Positions 1 through 9,067 of a stretch of DNA of 64,000 nt are shown in pieces (position 1 is the first letter of the stretch; every line of letters starts with the position of its first letter). A program made the translations under genes and the position numbers. Where the stretch lies: the NCBI RefSeq assembly GCF_014876185.1, contig NZ_JADALJ010000001.1, positions 1,054,001-1,118,000 on the forward strand, written 5' to 3'. The notes below the pieces were generated by a model, which saw nothing but the letters and a program-made list of their open reading frames with translations, did not search any database and was not told where the DNA came from. Source of the DNA: Rufibacter sp. LB8 (GTDB taxonomy: Bacteria > Bacteroidota > Bacteroidia > Cytophagales > Hymenobacteraceae).

Positions 1-292
1 GCTCGCGCTCCAGCTGCTCATGGTTGTTGGAGTTACCAGACATAATGCGGGCGCCCATGGGCAGTGCCATGCCAAACTCAGCCGCCGAATCAGCATCTGC
101 TTTGCGCACCTCTGGGTTGTTGGCCAGGCCCAGGTAGTTGTTCAGGCTCCAGTTCAACACGGGTTTTCCCCTGAAATTCATGCGTGGGGCAATATCACCT
201 TCTAATTTTGGAAATGTGAAATACCCGTGGGCGTAATGTGAATGGCTACCTAGGGGACCGCGGTTAGCTAATAACTTTTCAAATAAATCCAC
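1..292 (-). CDS. Alpha-oxoamine synthase / serine palmitoyltransferase-like PLP enzyme, 5' part only
   Basis: Reading right to left, an open frame runs off the left edge of the window and gives about 97 residues. It contains NWSLNNYLGLANNPEVRK followed by GMALPMGARIMSGNS, which match the N-terminal substrate-binding region of the alpha-oxoamine synthase group of PLP enzymes (serine palmitoyltransferase, KBL, BioF). Bacteroidota commonly carry a serine palmitoyltransferase of this type for sphingolipid synthesis. The chosen start is a GTG at 292 (VDLFEKLLANRG); the frame stays open a little further upstream, so the start is uncertain. The lysine that binds PLP lies outside the window, so the exact member of the group cannot be decided. 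Confidence 0.65.
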   Translation of the reverse strand, partial: MDLFEKLLANRGPLGSHSHYAHGYFTFPKLEGDIAPRMNFRGKPVLNWSLNNYLGLANNPEVRKADADSAAEFGMALPMGARIMSGNSNNHEQLERE

Positions 293-502
293 TTCAAATA
301 AAGGTTTAGGCGATGATGGATGATGCAAACCTTAAAAGTCCACATTATCTTCCGAAAATAAAATATGAATGGTGGGCAAATTTACATGGTTCAGTGGCAA
401 ATACAAAGTATGCCAGGCCCGCAAATGAATTATATCTTGTATCTTTTAAGTTTGGCCGCAATACGCGTTCTTTGGGTACCTAATTGACGAGAGAATTATT
501 GG

Positions 503-2011
503 ATGAAACAATTCAAAAAAATATTGGTCGCCAACCGTGGCGAGATTGCCTTGCGCGTCATGCGTTCCGCCAAAGAAATGGGCATTAAAACCGTGGCCAT
601 CTACTCAGAAGCCGACCGCCAGGCCCTGCACGTGCGTTACGCCGACGAGGCCGTGTGCGTGGGCCCAGCCCCTTCCAACCAGTCCTATCTTCGCGCTGAT
701 GTTATTCTGGAGGTCTGCAAAAATCTGGGCGTAGACGCCGTTCACCCCGGTTACGGATTCCTTTCTGAGAACGCCACCTTCGCCAAACAGGTGGAAGAAG
801 CCGGCATCACCTTTATTGGGCCTTCACCAGAAGCCATTGAACTGATGGGCAGCAAGCTGGCCGCAAAAGCCGCCGTGGCCAACTACAACATCCCCATGGT
901 GCCCGGCACTGAATACGCCATCACTGATGTGGAAGAAGCCAAGAAACTGGCTACTTCCATCGGGTTTCCTATTTTAATCAAGGCCAGCGCCGGCGGCGGC
1001 GGAAAAGGCATGCGCGTGGTAGACCAGGTCTCTGAGTTTGAGGAGCAGATGCAGGTGGCCGTGAGCGAGGCCACCTCGGCGTTCGGAGACGGTTCTGTCT
1101 TTATTGAGAAATACATAGGTTCGCCGCGCCACATTGAGATTCAGGTTTTGGGTGACACGCACGGCAACATTGTGCATTTGTTTGAGCGCGAATGCTCCAT
1201 CCAACGCCGCCACCAGAAAGTGATTGAGGAAGCCCCATCAGCAGTCTTGACCCCTGAATTGCGTGCCGAGATGGGTTTGTGTGCCGTGAACGTGGCCAAA
1301 GCCTGTAACTATATTGGCGCGGGTACCGTGGAGTTTCTGCTGGACGAGAACAAAAATTTCTACTTCCTGGAAATGAACACCCGTCTGCAGGTGGAGCACC
1401 CAGTGACCGAGCAAATCACCGGTTTAGACCTGGTAAAAGAACAGATCAAGGTAGCACAGGGCGAGCCTCTCTCCTTTTCTCAGGAAGACTTGACCATCAC
1501 CGGCCATGCCATGGAATTGCGCGTGTACGCCGAAGACCCCACCAACAACTTCCTGCCAGACATCGGGACATTGACCACCTACAAAAGGCCGCAGGGCCTG
1601 GGCGTGCGCGTAGATGACGGGTTTGAGGAAGGCATGGAGATTCCCATTTACTATGACCCCATGATTGCCAAACTGGTGACTTACGGCAAAGACCGCGCAG
1701 AAGCCATTGACAAAATGATCAGGGCCATTGACGAATACCAGATCACCGGCATTGAAACCACCTTGCCCTTCGGGAAATTTGTGATGCAGCATGAAGCGTT
1801 CCGGTCCGGGGACTTTGACACCAAGTTCATTGAGCGTTATTTCAAAGACCCCACCGTTCTGAAAGGAGCACCAAATAAAGACGAGGAAGAATTAGCCGCT
1901 GTGTTGGCCGCCGTGTTCGCGGGGAAAAAGAAAACCACAGCGCCAGCAGCTGCTACCAGCGTAGCCGCCACTTCTGGCATGTCTGACTGGCGGAAGAATA
2001 GATTGAAGTAG
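503..2011 (+). CDS. accC: Biotin carboxylase subunit of an acyl-CoA carboxylase
   Basis: Cytoplasmic ATP-grasp enzyme that carboxylates biotin on its carrier protein for acetyl-CoA or propionyl-CoA carboxylase. It opens with KILVANRGEIALRVMRSAKE, has the glycine-rich ATP loop ASAGGGGKGMRVV (about residues 161-173), and the FLEMNTRLQVEHPVTE motif with catalytic Glu and Arg near residues 290-305. At 502 residues it is about 50 longer than E. coli AccC; the extra part is an Ala/Lys-rich tail ending in SDWRKNRLK. No biotin-carrier motif (AMKM) is present, so carrier and transferase are encoded elsewhere. Propionyl-CoA specificity is possible. A strong terminator follows. Confidence 0.93.
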   Translation: MKQFKKILVANRGEIALRVMRSAKEMGIKTVAIYSEADRQALHVRYADEAVCVGPAPSNQSYLRADVILEVCKNLGVDAVHPGYGFLSENATFAKQVEEAGITFIGPSPEAIELMGSKLAAKAAVANYNIPMVPGTEYAITDVEEAKKLATSIGFPILIKASAGGGGKGMRVVDQVSEFEEQMQVAVSEATSAFGDGSVFIEKYIGSPRHIEIQVLGDTHGNIVHLFERECSIQRRHQKVIEEAPSAVLTPELRAEMGLCAVNVAKACNYIGAGTVEFLLDENKNFYFLEMNTRLQVEHPVTEQITGLDLVKEQIKVAQGEPLSFSQEDLTITGHAMELRVYAEDPTNNFLPDIGTLTTYKRPQGLGVRVDDGFEEGMEIPIYYDPMIAKLVTYGKDRAEAIDKMIRAIDEYQITGIETTLPFGKFVMQHEAFRSGDFDTKFIERYFKDPTVLKGAPNKDEEELAAVLAAVFAGKKKTTAPAAATSVAATSGMSDWRKNRLK

Positions 2012-2030
2012 ATTTCCCCTGATTACTACA

Positions 2031-2076
2031 AAAGAGCGAGCCTCAGCGTCTGTAGATGCTGAGGCTCGCTCTTTTT
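2031..2076 (+). terminator. Intrinsic terminator after accC
   Basis: A 17-nt stem (AAAGAGCGAGCCTCAGC and its complement) around a 10-nt loop ends in a T-run, 20 bp after the accC stop. It is nearly symmetric, so it may also act on the convergent bshB1 transcript. Confidence 0.88.
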
Positions 2077-2081
2077 ATTCA

Positions 2082-2127
2082 TTTCCGTTTTCGGGCTCAT
2101 TTCTGGAATTGAAGCCAAAAACGGAAA
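2082..2127. repeat. Dispersed palindrome, copy 1
   Basis: Imperfect copy of the recurring element CCGTTTTCGGGCTCATTT and its inverted complement around a short loop, between the convergent accC and bshB1 genes. Confidence 0.75.
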
Positions 2128-2142
2128 CATCTTTGGATCTGC

Positions 2143-2871
2143 TTACATTAAATCAAACAGGTTTTTCACGCCAATGTGTCGCTCTTTGGTAAAGCCTTCG
2201 CCGTAGGTGGCACCAATGGCATGGCCGAATTCTAAAGCGCGAGCCTCTATGAAACGCATAAACTCCGGCGACGAAATATAGGTGGCTGGTTCGCCGGTGT
2301 CTTCGTTGGCTGGGGTGAAGAACTGGCTTTTGAAGGCTCTAATGGCTTCCACCTTCGTTTCCCAGTACGGCGTGACATCCACAATCAGGTCTGGGGTAAT
2401 CATGCGGTCCTGAATGTAGTGGTAGACGGCTTTGGGGCGCCAGGCTTCTTGTTCAATACCGTTTTCATCCAGCGTCTTCACTTGTCGTAAGCCAGACAAG
2501 AAACAGGCCTCTGACACCAACTGGCTTCCGCGCCCGTGGTCTGGGTGCCGGTCATAGATGGCGTTCAGCAAGACAATCTCGGGCTGGTATTTTCTGATGG
2601 CCGCAATGACCAGGCGCTGGTGGGCTTCGTCGTTCTTGAAAAAACCATCGGCCATGCCCAGGTTCTCGCGGGCGTCAAGGCCTAGAAGTTGAGTAGCGGC
2701 GGCAGATTCCTGGGCGCGGGTTTCTGGCGTACCACGGGTTCCCAATTCACCTCTGGTCAAATCCACGATGCCCACTTTCTTGCCTTGCGCCTTGTGCGCT
2801 AAAATGGTACCCACGCAGCCAAGTTCGGCGTCGTCTGGATGAGAGGCAAACGCCAGGAGGTCGAGTTTCAT
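2143..2871 (-). CDS. bshB1: Bacillithiol biosynthesis deacetylase BshB1
   Basis: Zinc-dependent LmbE-family N-deacetylase that removes the acetyl group from GlcNAc-malate, the second step of bacillithiol synthesis. The N-terminal metal motif SHPDDAELGC, the DLTRGELGTRGTPETR segment and NAIYDRHPDHGRGS are typical of BshB1, and the 242-residue length fits. I start at MKLDLLAFASHPDD (2871) because homologues begin just before the HPDD motif; the frame is open for another 11 codons upstream. It lies 7 bp after the endopeptidase gene and is probably co-transcribed with it. Confidence 0.93.
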   Translation of the reverse strand: MKLDLLAFASHPDDAELGCVGTILAHKAQGKKVGIVDLTRGELGTRGTPETRAQESAAATQLLGLDARENLGMADGFFKNDEAHQRLVIAAIRKYQPEIVLLNAIYDRHPDHGRGSQLVSEACFLSGLRQVKTLDENGIEQEAWRPKAVYHYIQDRMITPDLIVDVTPYWETKVEAIRAFKSQFFTPANEDTGEPATYISSPEFMRFIEARALEFGHAIGATYGEGFTKERHIGVKNLFDLM

Positions 2872-2878
2872 AGATTGC

Positions 2879-3928
2879 TTATTTAACGCGCAGGTTGCGG
2901 CCAATTTTTAACGTGGTTCTAGTAGAAATGCGGTTGAGCTTGGCAATCTGCGCCACAGACACACCGTATTTCCGGGCAATAGTCCCCAAGACTTCACCGC
3001 TTCTAACTTTATGGTACACTGCGCGCCGGGCAGATTTGGCCCCGTAAGACGATTTTTTCTTGCTGGTGCGGTTGTAATAATTGAACAGCGCCGAGGTAAT
3101 CTGGAAGTTCTCCCCTTTCAACAAATAATCTGGGAAATCATAAATCTCCTCTGGGTCAATAGGGTTGCCCTCGTACCGAACTTCGTAATGCAAGTGTGGC
3201 CCCGAGCTACGACCAGTGCTGCCGCCCCAACCAATCAACTCACCGGCTTTCACCATCTGGCCTACTTTGGCCACGGGCTTGCTCAGGTGGCCATACAAGG
3301 TCTCCAAACCGTTCACGTGGCGTACCACCAGATAATTGCCGTAACCACCGCCATCCCATTTAGAAATCCGGATCACGCCGTCAAAGGCGGCTTTCACTGA
3401 GTCACCAGTGTCCAAGTCCAGATCTGTCCCGTAATGCCATCGGTAGCCCCTGAACCCGAAGTCTGAGGTGACCGGCGTTTTCACCAAAGGCATTTTGTAG
3501 CTGTGCTCTTTGTCATACAGCTTGATAGCAATGGTGTCTTTGATCTGGCGGCCGTCTTTGCGGTAAGGGTTGATGTTGCGCGTGTCCCAGATGGCATAGT
3601 AGCTGGCAATCTTCACCCACACGCTGTCTTCCATCTGCACTTCCTCAGACATCTCCACAATAGACTGCTCGCCCAGGTCCAGGTTGCTAGTGTCTTCACT
3701 GACAATAGAAAGTTTTTTGATGGGGCTGAACGTGCCGCGGTTGGCTTTGCCGTCGGTGGGAAAATCCTCGTTTTTGATAAGGACCGTGGTGTCAGGCTTC
3801 ACGTATTTAATCTTGGGGGCCCGCACTTTAAACAAGTCTTTCCTCGCCTTTTTCTGCGCCTGGGCGGTGGTCCCGAACAGGAGCCCCAGACAAAGAAACA
3901 GCAAGAAAGGTATTTTTTGAAAATGCAT
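2879..3928 (-). CDS. M23-family peptidoglycan endopeptidase with C-terminal LysM
   Basis: Secreted or periplasmic cell-wall hydrolase. The order is a signal peptide (FLLFLCLGLLFGTTAQAQ), a linker of about 130 residues, an M23 LytM domain with HYGTDLDLDTGD (zinc His and Asp) and GPHLHYEVRYEG (HxH), and one LysM motif at the end (YHKVRSGEVLGTIARKYGVS). The metal ligands are all present, so it is probably active rather than a pseudo-enzyme of the EnvC type. It precedes bshB1 by 7 bp. Confidence 0.9.
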   Translation of the reverse strand: MHFQKIPFLLFLCLGLLFGTTAQAQKKARKDLFKVRAPKIKYVKPDTTVLIKNEDFPTDGKANRGTFSPIKKLSIVSEDTSNLDLGEQSIVEMSEEVQMEDSVWVKIASYYAIWDTRNINPYRKDGRQIKDTIAIKLYDKEHSYKMPLVKTPVTSDFGFRGYRWHYGTDLDLDTGDSVKAAFDGVIRISKWDGGGYGNYLVVRHVNGLETLYGHLSKPVAKVGQMVKAGELIGWGGSTGRSSGPHLHYEVRYEGNPIDPEEIYDFPDYLLKGENFQITSALFNYYNRTSKKKSSYGAKSARRAVYHKVRSGEVLGTIARKYGVSVAQIAKLNRISTRTTLKIGRNLRVK

Positions 3929-4036
3929 TTATCAGTAGTCATCACCAGGCCTTTACAAGCAAAGGCCCGGTTTTAAAACTGAAAAAGCCGCCCTGTTATT
4001 GCCTTGGCAGATAAAGGAGCAGCTTTTTCTTATGGG

Positions 4037-4981
4037 TTAATGGTCGGCCACAGAGGCCAGATAGCGTTCGGCATCCAGGGCGGCCATGCAGCCGGTGCCG
4101 GCCGCCGTCACGGCCTGGCGGTACACATTGTCCTGCACATCGCCACAGGCGAACACGCCGTCAACGTTGGTTTTAGACGTGCCCGGTATGGTTTTGAGGT
4201 AGCCGCTGGCGTCATGCTCCAGGTAAGGCTGGAAAATCTTGGAATTAGGTTCATGGCCAATGGCCACGAAGAAACCAGTAACTTTAATGTCCTGGGTTTC
4301 GCCGGTCACGGTGTTTTTGATGCGGGCGCCTTCTACGGCATGTTCTCCCAGGATTTCCTCGGTGAGGCTGTTCCAGAGAATCTCTATGTTAGGCGTGTTT
4401 TTGACGCGGTTCTGCATAATGATGGAGGCACGCATTTCATCGCGGCGCACAATCATGTACACTTTAGAAGCCAGGTTTGACAGGTAATGCGCCTCTTCAC
4501 AGGCAGTGTCCCCAGCGCCCACAATGGCTACTTCCTGACCGCGGTAAAAGAACCCGTCACACACGGCGCAGGCAGAAACCCCGCTCCCGTTCAAACGTGC
4601 TTCTGACTCCAGTCCCAGCCATTTGGCCGAAGCCCCAGTAGCGATAATCACCGTATCAGCGGTCATGACTTTCTGGTCATCTATGGTCACCTGGTGCGGT
4701 TTGCCGGAGAAGTCCACGGCGGTGGCAATGCCATACCGTATGTCTGCCCCAAACCGTGCGGCCTGCGCCTTGAAATCTTCCATCATCTGCGGACCGTTGA
4801 TGCCCTGCGGATAACCCGGATAGTTCTCCACGTCATTGGTAATAGTGAGCTGTCCGCCGGGTTGCAAGCCTTGGTACATGACCGGTTTCAGGCCCGCGCG
4901 CGACGCATAAATAGCTGCTGTATAACCGGCTGGGCCGGAACCTATGATTAAGCACTTCACATGCTCTTTCTGGTTTTCCAT
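4037..4981 (-). CDS. trxB: Thioredoxin-disulfide reductase
   Basis: Cytoplasmic FAD/NADPH flavoenzyme that reduces thioredoxin. It has the FAD-binding GSGPAGYTAAIYASRAGL near residue 13, the redox-active CAVCDG near residue 137, the NADPH-binding GAGDTACEEAHYL near 155, and GVFACGDVQDNVYRQ near 280. The 314-residue length is that of a normal TrxB. It is transcribed alone, with more than 300 bp of intergenic DNA upstream. Confidence 0.96.
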   Translation of the reverse strand: MENQKEHVKCLIIGSGPAGYTAAIYASRAGLKPVMYQGLQPGGQLTITNDVENYPGYPQGINGPQMMEDFKAQAARFGADIRYGIATAVDFSGKPHQVTIDDQKVMTADTVIIATGASAKWLGLESEARLNGSGVSACAVCDGFFYRGQEVAIVGAGDTACEEAHYLSNLASKVYMIVRRDEMRASIIMQNRVKNTPNIEILWNSLTEEILGEHAVEGARIKNTVTGETQDIKVTGFFVAIGHEPNSKIFQPYLEHDASGYLKTIPGTSKTNVDGVFACGDVQDNVYRQAVTAAGTGCMAALDAERYLASVADH

Positions 4982-5087
4982 ATCAGGTTCAGATTTAGGG
5001 AGTGCAATATTACGAATTTTTTCCTTGCCTTTTCTGGCTAAGGTGTCCTAAACTGGGTTGCAGCCAGGGAACCATGGGGTAAATCGG

Positions 5088-5132
5088 TTTCCGTTTTCGG
5101 GCCCATTTCTGAAAATGAGCCCGAAAACGAAA
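5088..5132. repeat. Dispersed palindrome, copy 2
   Basis: Copy of the recurring cgttttcgggc element, arms complementary around CATTTCTG, in the trxB-sigma factor intergenic region. Confidence 0.8.
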
Positions 5133-5149
5133 AGCTCAAATTCACTCAA

Positions 5150-5222
5150 CTATGGCGCGGAAGTTATTTCCGTGACTTGCTATATTTCTCCGTAAGTCAC
5201 GGAAGTAACTTCCGCGCCATAG
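5150..5222. repeat. 73-bp inverted repeat (MITE/REP-like)
   Basis: Arms of about 31 nt beginning CTATGGCGCGGAAGTTA and ending TAACTTCCGCGCCATAG are almost perfectly complementary around a short AT-rich loop. It has no ORF and no T-run, so it looks like a non-autonomous repetitive element rather than a terminator. Confidence 0.7.
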
Positions 5223-5271
5223 AAGCAATCGCAAAAACAGAAACCAATGTTTGATCACCTTTCAGAAACAA

Positions 5272-5303
5272 AAAAGCCTTGGCTACCAGAGCCAAGGCTT
5301 TTC
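5272..5303 (-). terminator. Intrinsic terminator of the primary sigma factor gene
   Basis: GCCTTGGCT and AGCCAAGGC form a 9-bp stem around ACCAG, flanked by A and T runs, 19 bp after the sigma gene stop. Confidence 0.85.
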
Positions 5304-5321
5304 ATTACTATTTAAATCAGA

Positions 5322-6185
5322 TTAACCTAAGTAAGGCTTCAACGCTTTGCTGCGTGATGTGTGACGAAGGCGACGGATGGCTTTCTCTTTGATCTGGCGC
5401 ACGCGCTCACGGGTCAGGTTGAATTTCTCGCCAATCTCTTCCAGGGTCAACGAATGCTCGCCGTTCAGCCCGAAGTAAAGTGTGATTACATCGGCCTCTC
5501 TTTTGGTCAAGGTAGACAAGGCGCGCTGCACTTCTTTGCGAAGCGAATCATTCATAAGGCCGGTGTCCGGAGACTCTTCGTCTTCGTTTTCCAGCACATC
5601 TAATAAACGGTTTTCCTCGCCTTGCACAAAGGGTGCATCAACAGACACGTGACGGCCAGAGATCTTCAAGGTGTCCACTACCTCGGCGGTGGTCAATTCC
5701 AGCACTTCAGCAATTTCTTCCGGTGACGGTTCACGCTCAAATTTCTGCTCCAGTTCTGAGAAAGACTTGGAGATTTTGTTCAGGGAACCTACTCTGTTCA
5801 AGGGCAAACGCACAATTCTGGACTGCTCCGCCAAGGCCTGCAGAATAGACTGACGAATCCACCAAACGGCGTAGGAGATGAATTTGAAACCCCGGGTTTC
5901 GTCAAAACGTTTGGCGGCCTTGATCAAACCTAAGTTCCCTTCGTTGATCAAATCGCCCAGAGACAAGCCCTGGTTCTGGTATTGCTTGGCCACCGACACC
6001 ACGAAGCGCAGGTTGGCTTTGGTTAATTTCTCGAGGGCGAACTGGTCGCCTTCTCTGATTCGCTGGGCAAGCGTTACCTCCTCATCTGGAGTGAGCAAGT
6101 CCACCTTACCAATCTCCTGCAGGTATTTGTCAAGGGATTGGCTTTCACGGTTGGTAATCTGCTTGCTTATTTTCAGCTGTCTCAT
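5322..6185 (-). CDS. rpoD: Primary sigma-70 factor, short Bacteroidota form
   Basis: RNA polymerase primary sigma factor. Region 1.2 ([20 protein letters not shown]), region 2 ([19 protein letters not shown], then [18 protein letters not shown]), region 3 ([18 protein letters not shown]) and region 4 with the helix-turn-helix [20 protein letters not shown] occur in order. It has only 287 residues and lacks region 1.1 and the large non-conserved region, as is normal for the primary sigma factor of Bacteroidota, which recognises TTG / TAnnTTTG promoters. Confidence 0.95.
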   Translation of the reverse strand: MRQLKISKQITNRESQSLDKYLQEIGKVDLLTPDEEVTLAQRIREGDQFALEKLTKANLRFVVSVAKQYQNQGLSLGDLINEGNLGLIKAAKRFDETRGFKFISYAVWWIRQSILQALAEQSRIVRLPLNRVGSLNKISKSFSELEQKFEREPSPEEIAEVLELTTAEVVDTLKISGRHVSVDAPFVQGEENRLLDVLENEDEESPDTGLMNDSLRKEVQRALSTLTKREADVITLYFGLNGEHSLTLEEIGEKFNLTRERVRQIKEKAIRRLRHTSRSKALKPYLG

Positions 6186-6387
6186 TGGAGTGTGTTTCTT
6201 ACTGTGTGTATCTCTGTGTTAATAGGGCTGGTTTGGTAACCCAGCCCAGGCGCCAAAAGTTCTATCTTAGGCAGAACCCTGGCCAACTCCTTCTGTTTTA
6301 GGCGCTATTTCAAAAACAGAGCCCAAAAACCCAACCGCGCCCGGCCCTACAAGTAGAACGGATTCGGTTGGGTAACGGCTTCAATTA

Positions 6388-8538
6388 TTAGTCTTGTTTT
6401 GGGGCAGCCTCTGTGCGCTCTGGGCGCGGCAACAAGGCCTTGCGTGACAGCTTGAACTTGCCGGTCTTAGGATCTACGTCCACCAGTTTCACCTGGATCT
6501 CTTCGCCTAACTCCAACACGCCTTCCATGCTCTCCAAACGCTCCCACTTCACTTCAGAGATGTGCAGCAAGCCGTCTTTGCCCGCCATGAACTCCACAAA
6601 CGCGCCGTACGGCTGTATGGATTTCACTTTGCCTGTGTACACCTCGCCCACTTCTGGCACGGCCACAATGGCTTTGATCTTACCCACCGCCATTTGCATG
6701 GCTTCCTGGTTGGTGGCAAACACGTTCACGTAACCTTTGTCGTTTTTCTCTTCAATCTGAATCACGGCACCAGAGTCACGCTGAATCTGCTGGATCACTT
6801 TACCGCCAGGCCCAATGATAGCACCAATGAATTCTTTCTCAATGATGATATTGGTAGAACGCGGCGTGTGCGGTTTGAAATCTGCGTTAGGCTGTTGGAT
6901 GGTTTTATTCATCTCACCCAAGATGTGCAGACGGCCGTTTTTGGCTTGTGCCAAGGCCTGGCTCAAAATTTCAAAGGAAAGACCTTTCACCTTGATGTCC
7001 ATCTGGCAAGCGGTGATACCTTTGGCAGTACCCGTTACTTTAAAGTCCATGTCACCTAAGTGGTCTTCATCACCCAAGATGTCAGAAAGAACGGCGAAGT
7101 TACCGGTGGTCTCATCCATGATCAGACCCATGGCAATACCAGAAACCGGCGCTTTGATTTGAATACCGGCATCCATCAAGGCCAAGGTAGCGGCGCAAAC
7201 CGTAGCCATGGAAGAAGAACCGTTAGATTCCAGAATATCAGAGACAATTCTGATAGTGTATGGGTTTTCGTCTTCCGGGGGCAATACTTTCTTGATAGAA
7301 CGCATGGCCAGGTTTCCGTGCCCAACTTCTCTACGGCCGGTTCCGCGCATAGGCTTGGCCTCACCGGTGGAGAATGGCGGGAAGTTGTAGTGCAGCATGA
7401 ATTTGTTGTAGCCAGAGAACATGGCGCCATCAATCATCTGCTCGTCTAACTTAGTACCCAAGGTTACGGTAGTCAACGACTGCGTCTCGCCACGGGTAAA
7501 CACCGCAGAACCGTGCGCGCTTGGCAGGTAGTTGATCTCTGACCAGATAGGTCTGATTTGATCCAGGGCACGGCCATCTAAACGGCGACGCTCTTTCAAC
7601 ACTACGTCACGTACGGCTTCTTTTTCAGCATCATGGAAATACTTGCCAATTAAGGTAGTATCATAGCCATGGTCAGCCGGAAGTGATGCCACAAATTCTT
7701 CTTTTATGCCTTTGAAACCAGCTTTACGCTCGGCTTTCACACCGTTGCCAGAAGCGGCGACTGCGTAGGCTTTCTCGTAAACGGCTTGGTAAATAAGGTC
7801 TTTCAAGGCTGGGTCATTGTTCTCATGGCTGTAGGTACGCTTGGTAGTTTTACCAACCGCCAAACCTAACTCCACTTGAACGGCCACTTGCTCTTTAATA
7901 GCGTCATGGGCAATTTTGATGGCTTCCAGCATCTCTTCTTCAGACACTTCGCTCATTTCACCTTCCACCATGGCTACACTGTCAGCGGTACCGCCAACCA
8001 TCAGGTCAATGTCGGCGCGCTTTAAGTCAGAAAGCAAGGGGTTGATCTGGAACTGGCCATCAATGCGGGCCACCCGTACTTCAGAGATGGGTCCGTTGAA
8101 CGGAATATCAGATACTGACAAGGCAGCAGAGGCCGCCAAAGCCGCCAATGCATCTGGCAGAATCTCAGCATCAGCCGAAATCAAGTTGATGATCACCTGC
8201 GTCTCAGAATGGTAATCATCTGGGAACATAGGGCGAAGAATACGATCTACCAGACGGCTAATCAATACTTCATAGTCAGAAAGGCGTGCCTCTCTTTTCA
8301 AGAAACCGCCCGGTATTTTACCGTTAGAGGCGAATTTCTCTTGATAGTCTACAGACAGGGGAAGGAAATCAACTCCTTCGCGGGCACCTTCGTTAGAAAC
8401 TACAGTGGCCAACAGCATGGCGTTGCCGCATCTCACCACTACAGAACCGTCTGCCTGCTTGGCAAGCTTGCCGGTCTCAATGGTGATATCACGGCCATTG
8501 GCCATTGAAATGGTTTTGGTTATTGCGTTATATGACAT
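6388..8538 (-). CDS. pnp: Polyribonucleotide nucleotidyltransferase (PNPase)
   Basis: Phosphorolytic 3'-5' exoribonuclease of mRNA turnover. Two RNase PH domains (about residues 5-215 and 310-545) flank an all-helical domain; then come a KH domain with [12 protein letters not shown] (about 560-615) and an S1 domain with [13 protein letters not shown] (about 630-700). Length 716 is normal. I start at MSYNAITKT (8538); a second ATG directly precedes it. It is downstream of rpsO in the same direction, the classical rpsO-pnp order, with a hairpin between them. Confidence 0.96.
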   Translation of the reverse strand: MSYNAITKTISMANGRDITIETGKLAKQADGSVVVRCGNAMLLATVVSNEGAREGVDFLPLSVDYQEKFASNGKIPGGFLKREARLSDYEVLISRLVDRILRPMFPDDYHSETQVIINLISADAEILPDALAALAASAALSVSDIPFNGPISEVRVARIDGQFQINPLLSDLKRADIDLMVGGTADSVAMVEGEMSEVSEEEMLEAIKIAHDAIKEQVAVQVELGLAVGKTTKRTYSHENNDPALKDLIYQAVYEKAYAVAASGNGVKAERKAGFKGIKEEFVASLPADHGYDTTLIGKYFHDAEKEAVRDVVLKERRRLDGRALDQIRPIWSEINYLPSAHGSAVFTRGETQSLTTVTLGTKLDEQMIDGAMFSGYNKFMLHYNFPPFSTGEAKPMRGTGRREVGHGNLAMRSIKKVLPPEDENPYTIRIVSDILESNGSSSMATVCAATLALMDAGIQIKAPVSGIAMGLIMDETTGNFAVLSDILGDEDHLGDMDFKVTGTAKGITACQMDIKVKGLSFEILSQALAQAKNGRLHILGEMNKTIQQPNADFKPHTPRSTNIIIEKEFIGAIIGPGGKVIQQIQRDSGAVIQIEEKNDKGYVNVFATNQEAMQMAVGKIKAIVAVPEVGEVYTGKVKSIQPYGAFVEFMAGKDGLLHISEVKWERLESMEGVLELGEEIQVKLVDVDPKTGKFKLSRKALLPRPERTEAAPKQD

Positions 8539-8635
8539 CATTCTTTTGATAAGATACAATCAACGTAAAAGGCACCCACAGGCAAAGCAAGCCAGGGGCG
8601 CAGTCAGGGGGTATTGACGAAAAGGCAAAGGCCAT

Positions 8636-8678
8636 AAAAAAGAGAAGGGAATCCCGTTTATGAATTCCCTACTCTTTC
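8636..8678 (-). terminator. Hairpin between rpsO and pnp
   Basis: AGAGAAGGGAAT pairs with ATTCCCTACTCT (one A-A mismatch), and a T-rich run follows on the minus strand, 10 bp after the rpsO stop. It may be a terminator or an RNA processing site, as in other rpsO-pnp transcripts. Confidence 0.65.
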
Positions 8679-8687
8679 TTATGGATG

Positions 8688-8963
8688 TTATTTACGGATG
8701 CCTAATTCAGCAATGATGGCGCGGTAGCGGCCAATATCAGTTTTAGTGAGGTAGTTGAGCAATCTTCTTCTCTTACCCACCAACTTCAAAAGACCCAAAC
8801 GGGTTGAAAAGTCTTTCTTGTTTGATTTCAGGTGATCCGTCAAGTGATTGATCCGGGCAGTGAACAGGGCTATTTGTGATTCAGCAGAACCGGTGTCGGT
8901 GGCTGTCTTGGCAAATCCGCTGTTTTGGAAGATTTCTTTTTTCGCTTCGGTAGTTAATTTCAT
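8688..8963 (-). CDS. rpsO: 30S ribosomal protein S15
   Basis: Small-subunit protein that binds the central domain of 16S rRNA. The 91-residue product has the family signature [33 protein letters not shown] near-ideal promoter lies 44-75 bp upstream. Confidence 0.96.
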   Translation of the reverse strand: MKLTTEAKKEIFQNSGFAKTATDTGSAESQIALFTARINHLTDHLKSNKKDFSTRLGLLKLVGKRRRLLNYLTKTDIGRYRAIIAELGIRK

Positions 8964-9006
8964 TGCGTGTAAAGTACTGGTCTATTTTTTCGCAGTTTAT
9001 AAGCCG

Positions 9007-9038
9007 CAAAGTTAAGGAACAAAGGAGAATATTCAAAA
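9007..9038 (-). promoter_or_regulatory. Promoter of rpsO (Bacteroidota type)
   Basis: On the minus strand TTTTG, exactly 19 nt, then TAACTTTG: a full match to the TTTG-N19-TAnnTTTG consensus read by Bacteroidota primary sigma factor. It lies 44 bp upstream of the rpsO start. Confidence 0.75.
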
Positions 9039-9067
9039 TTTCATGTGAATTAAACTGCAAAAATCCA

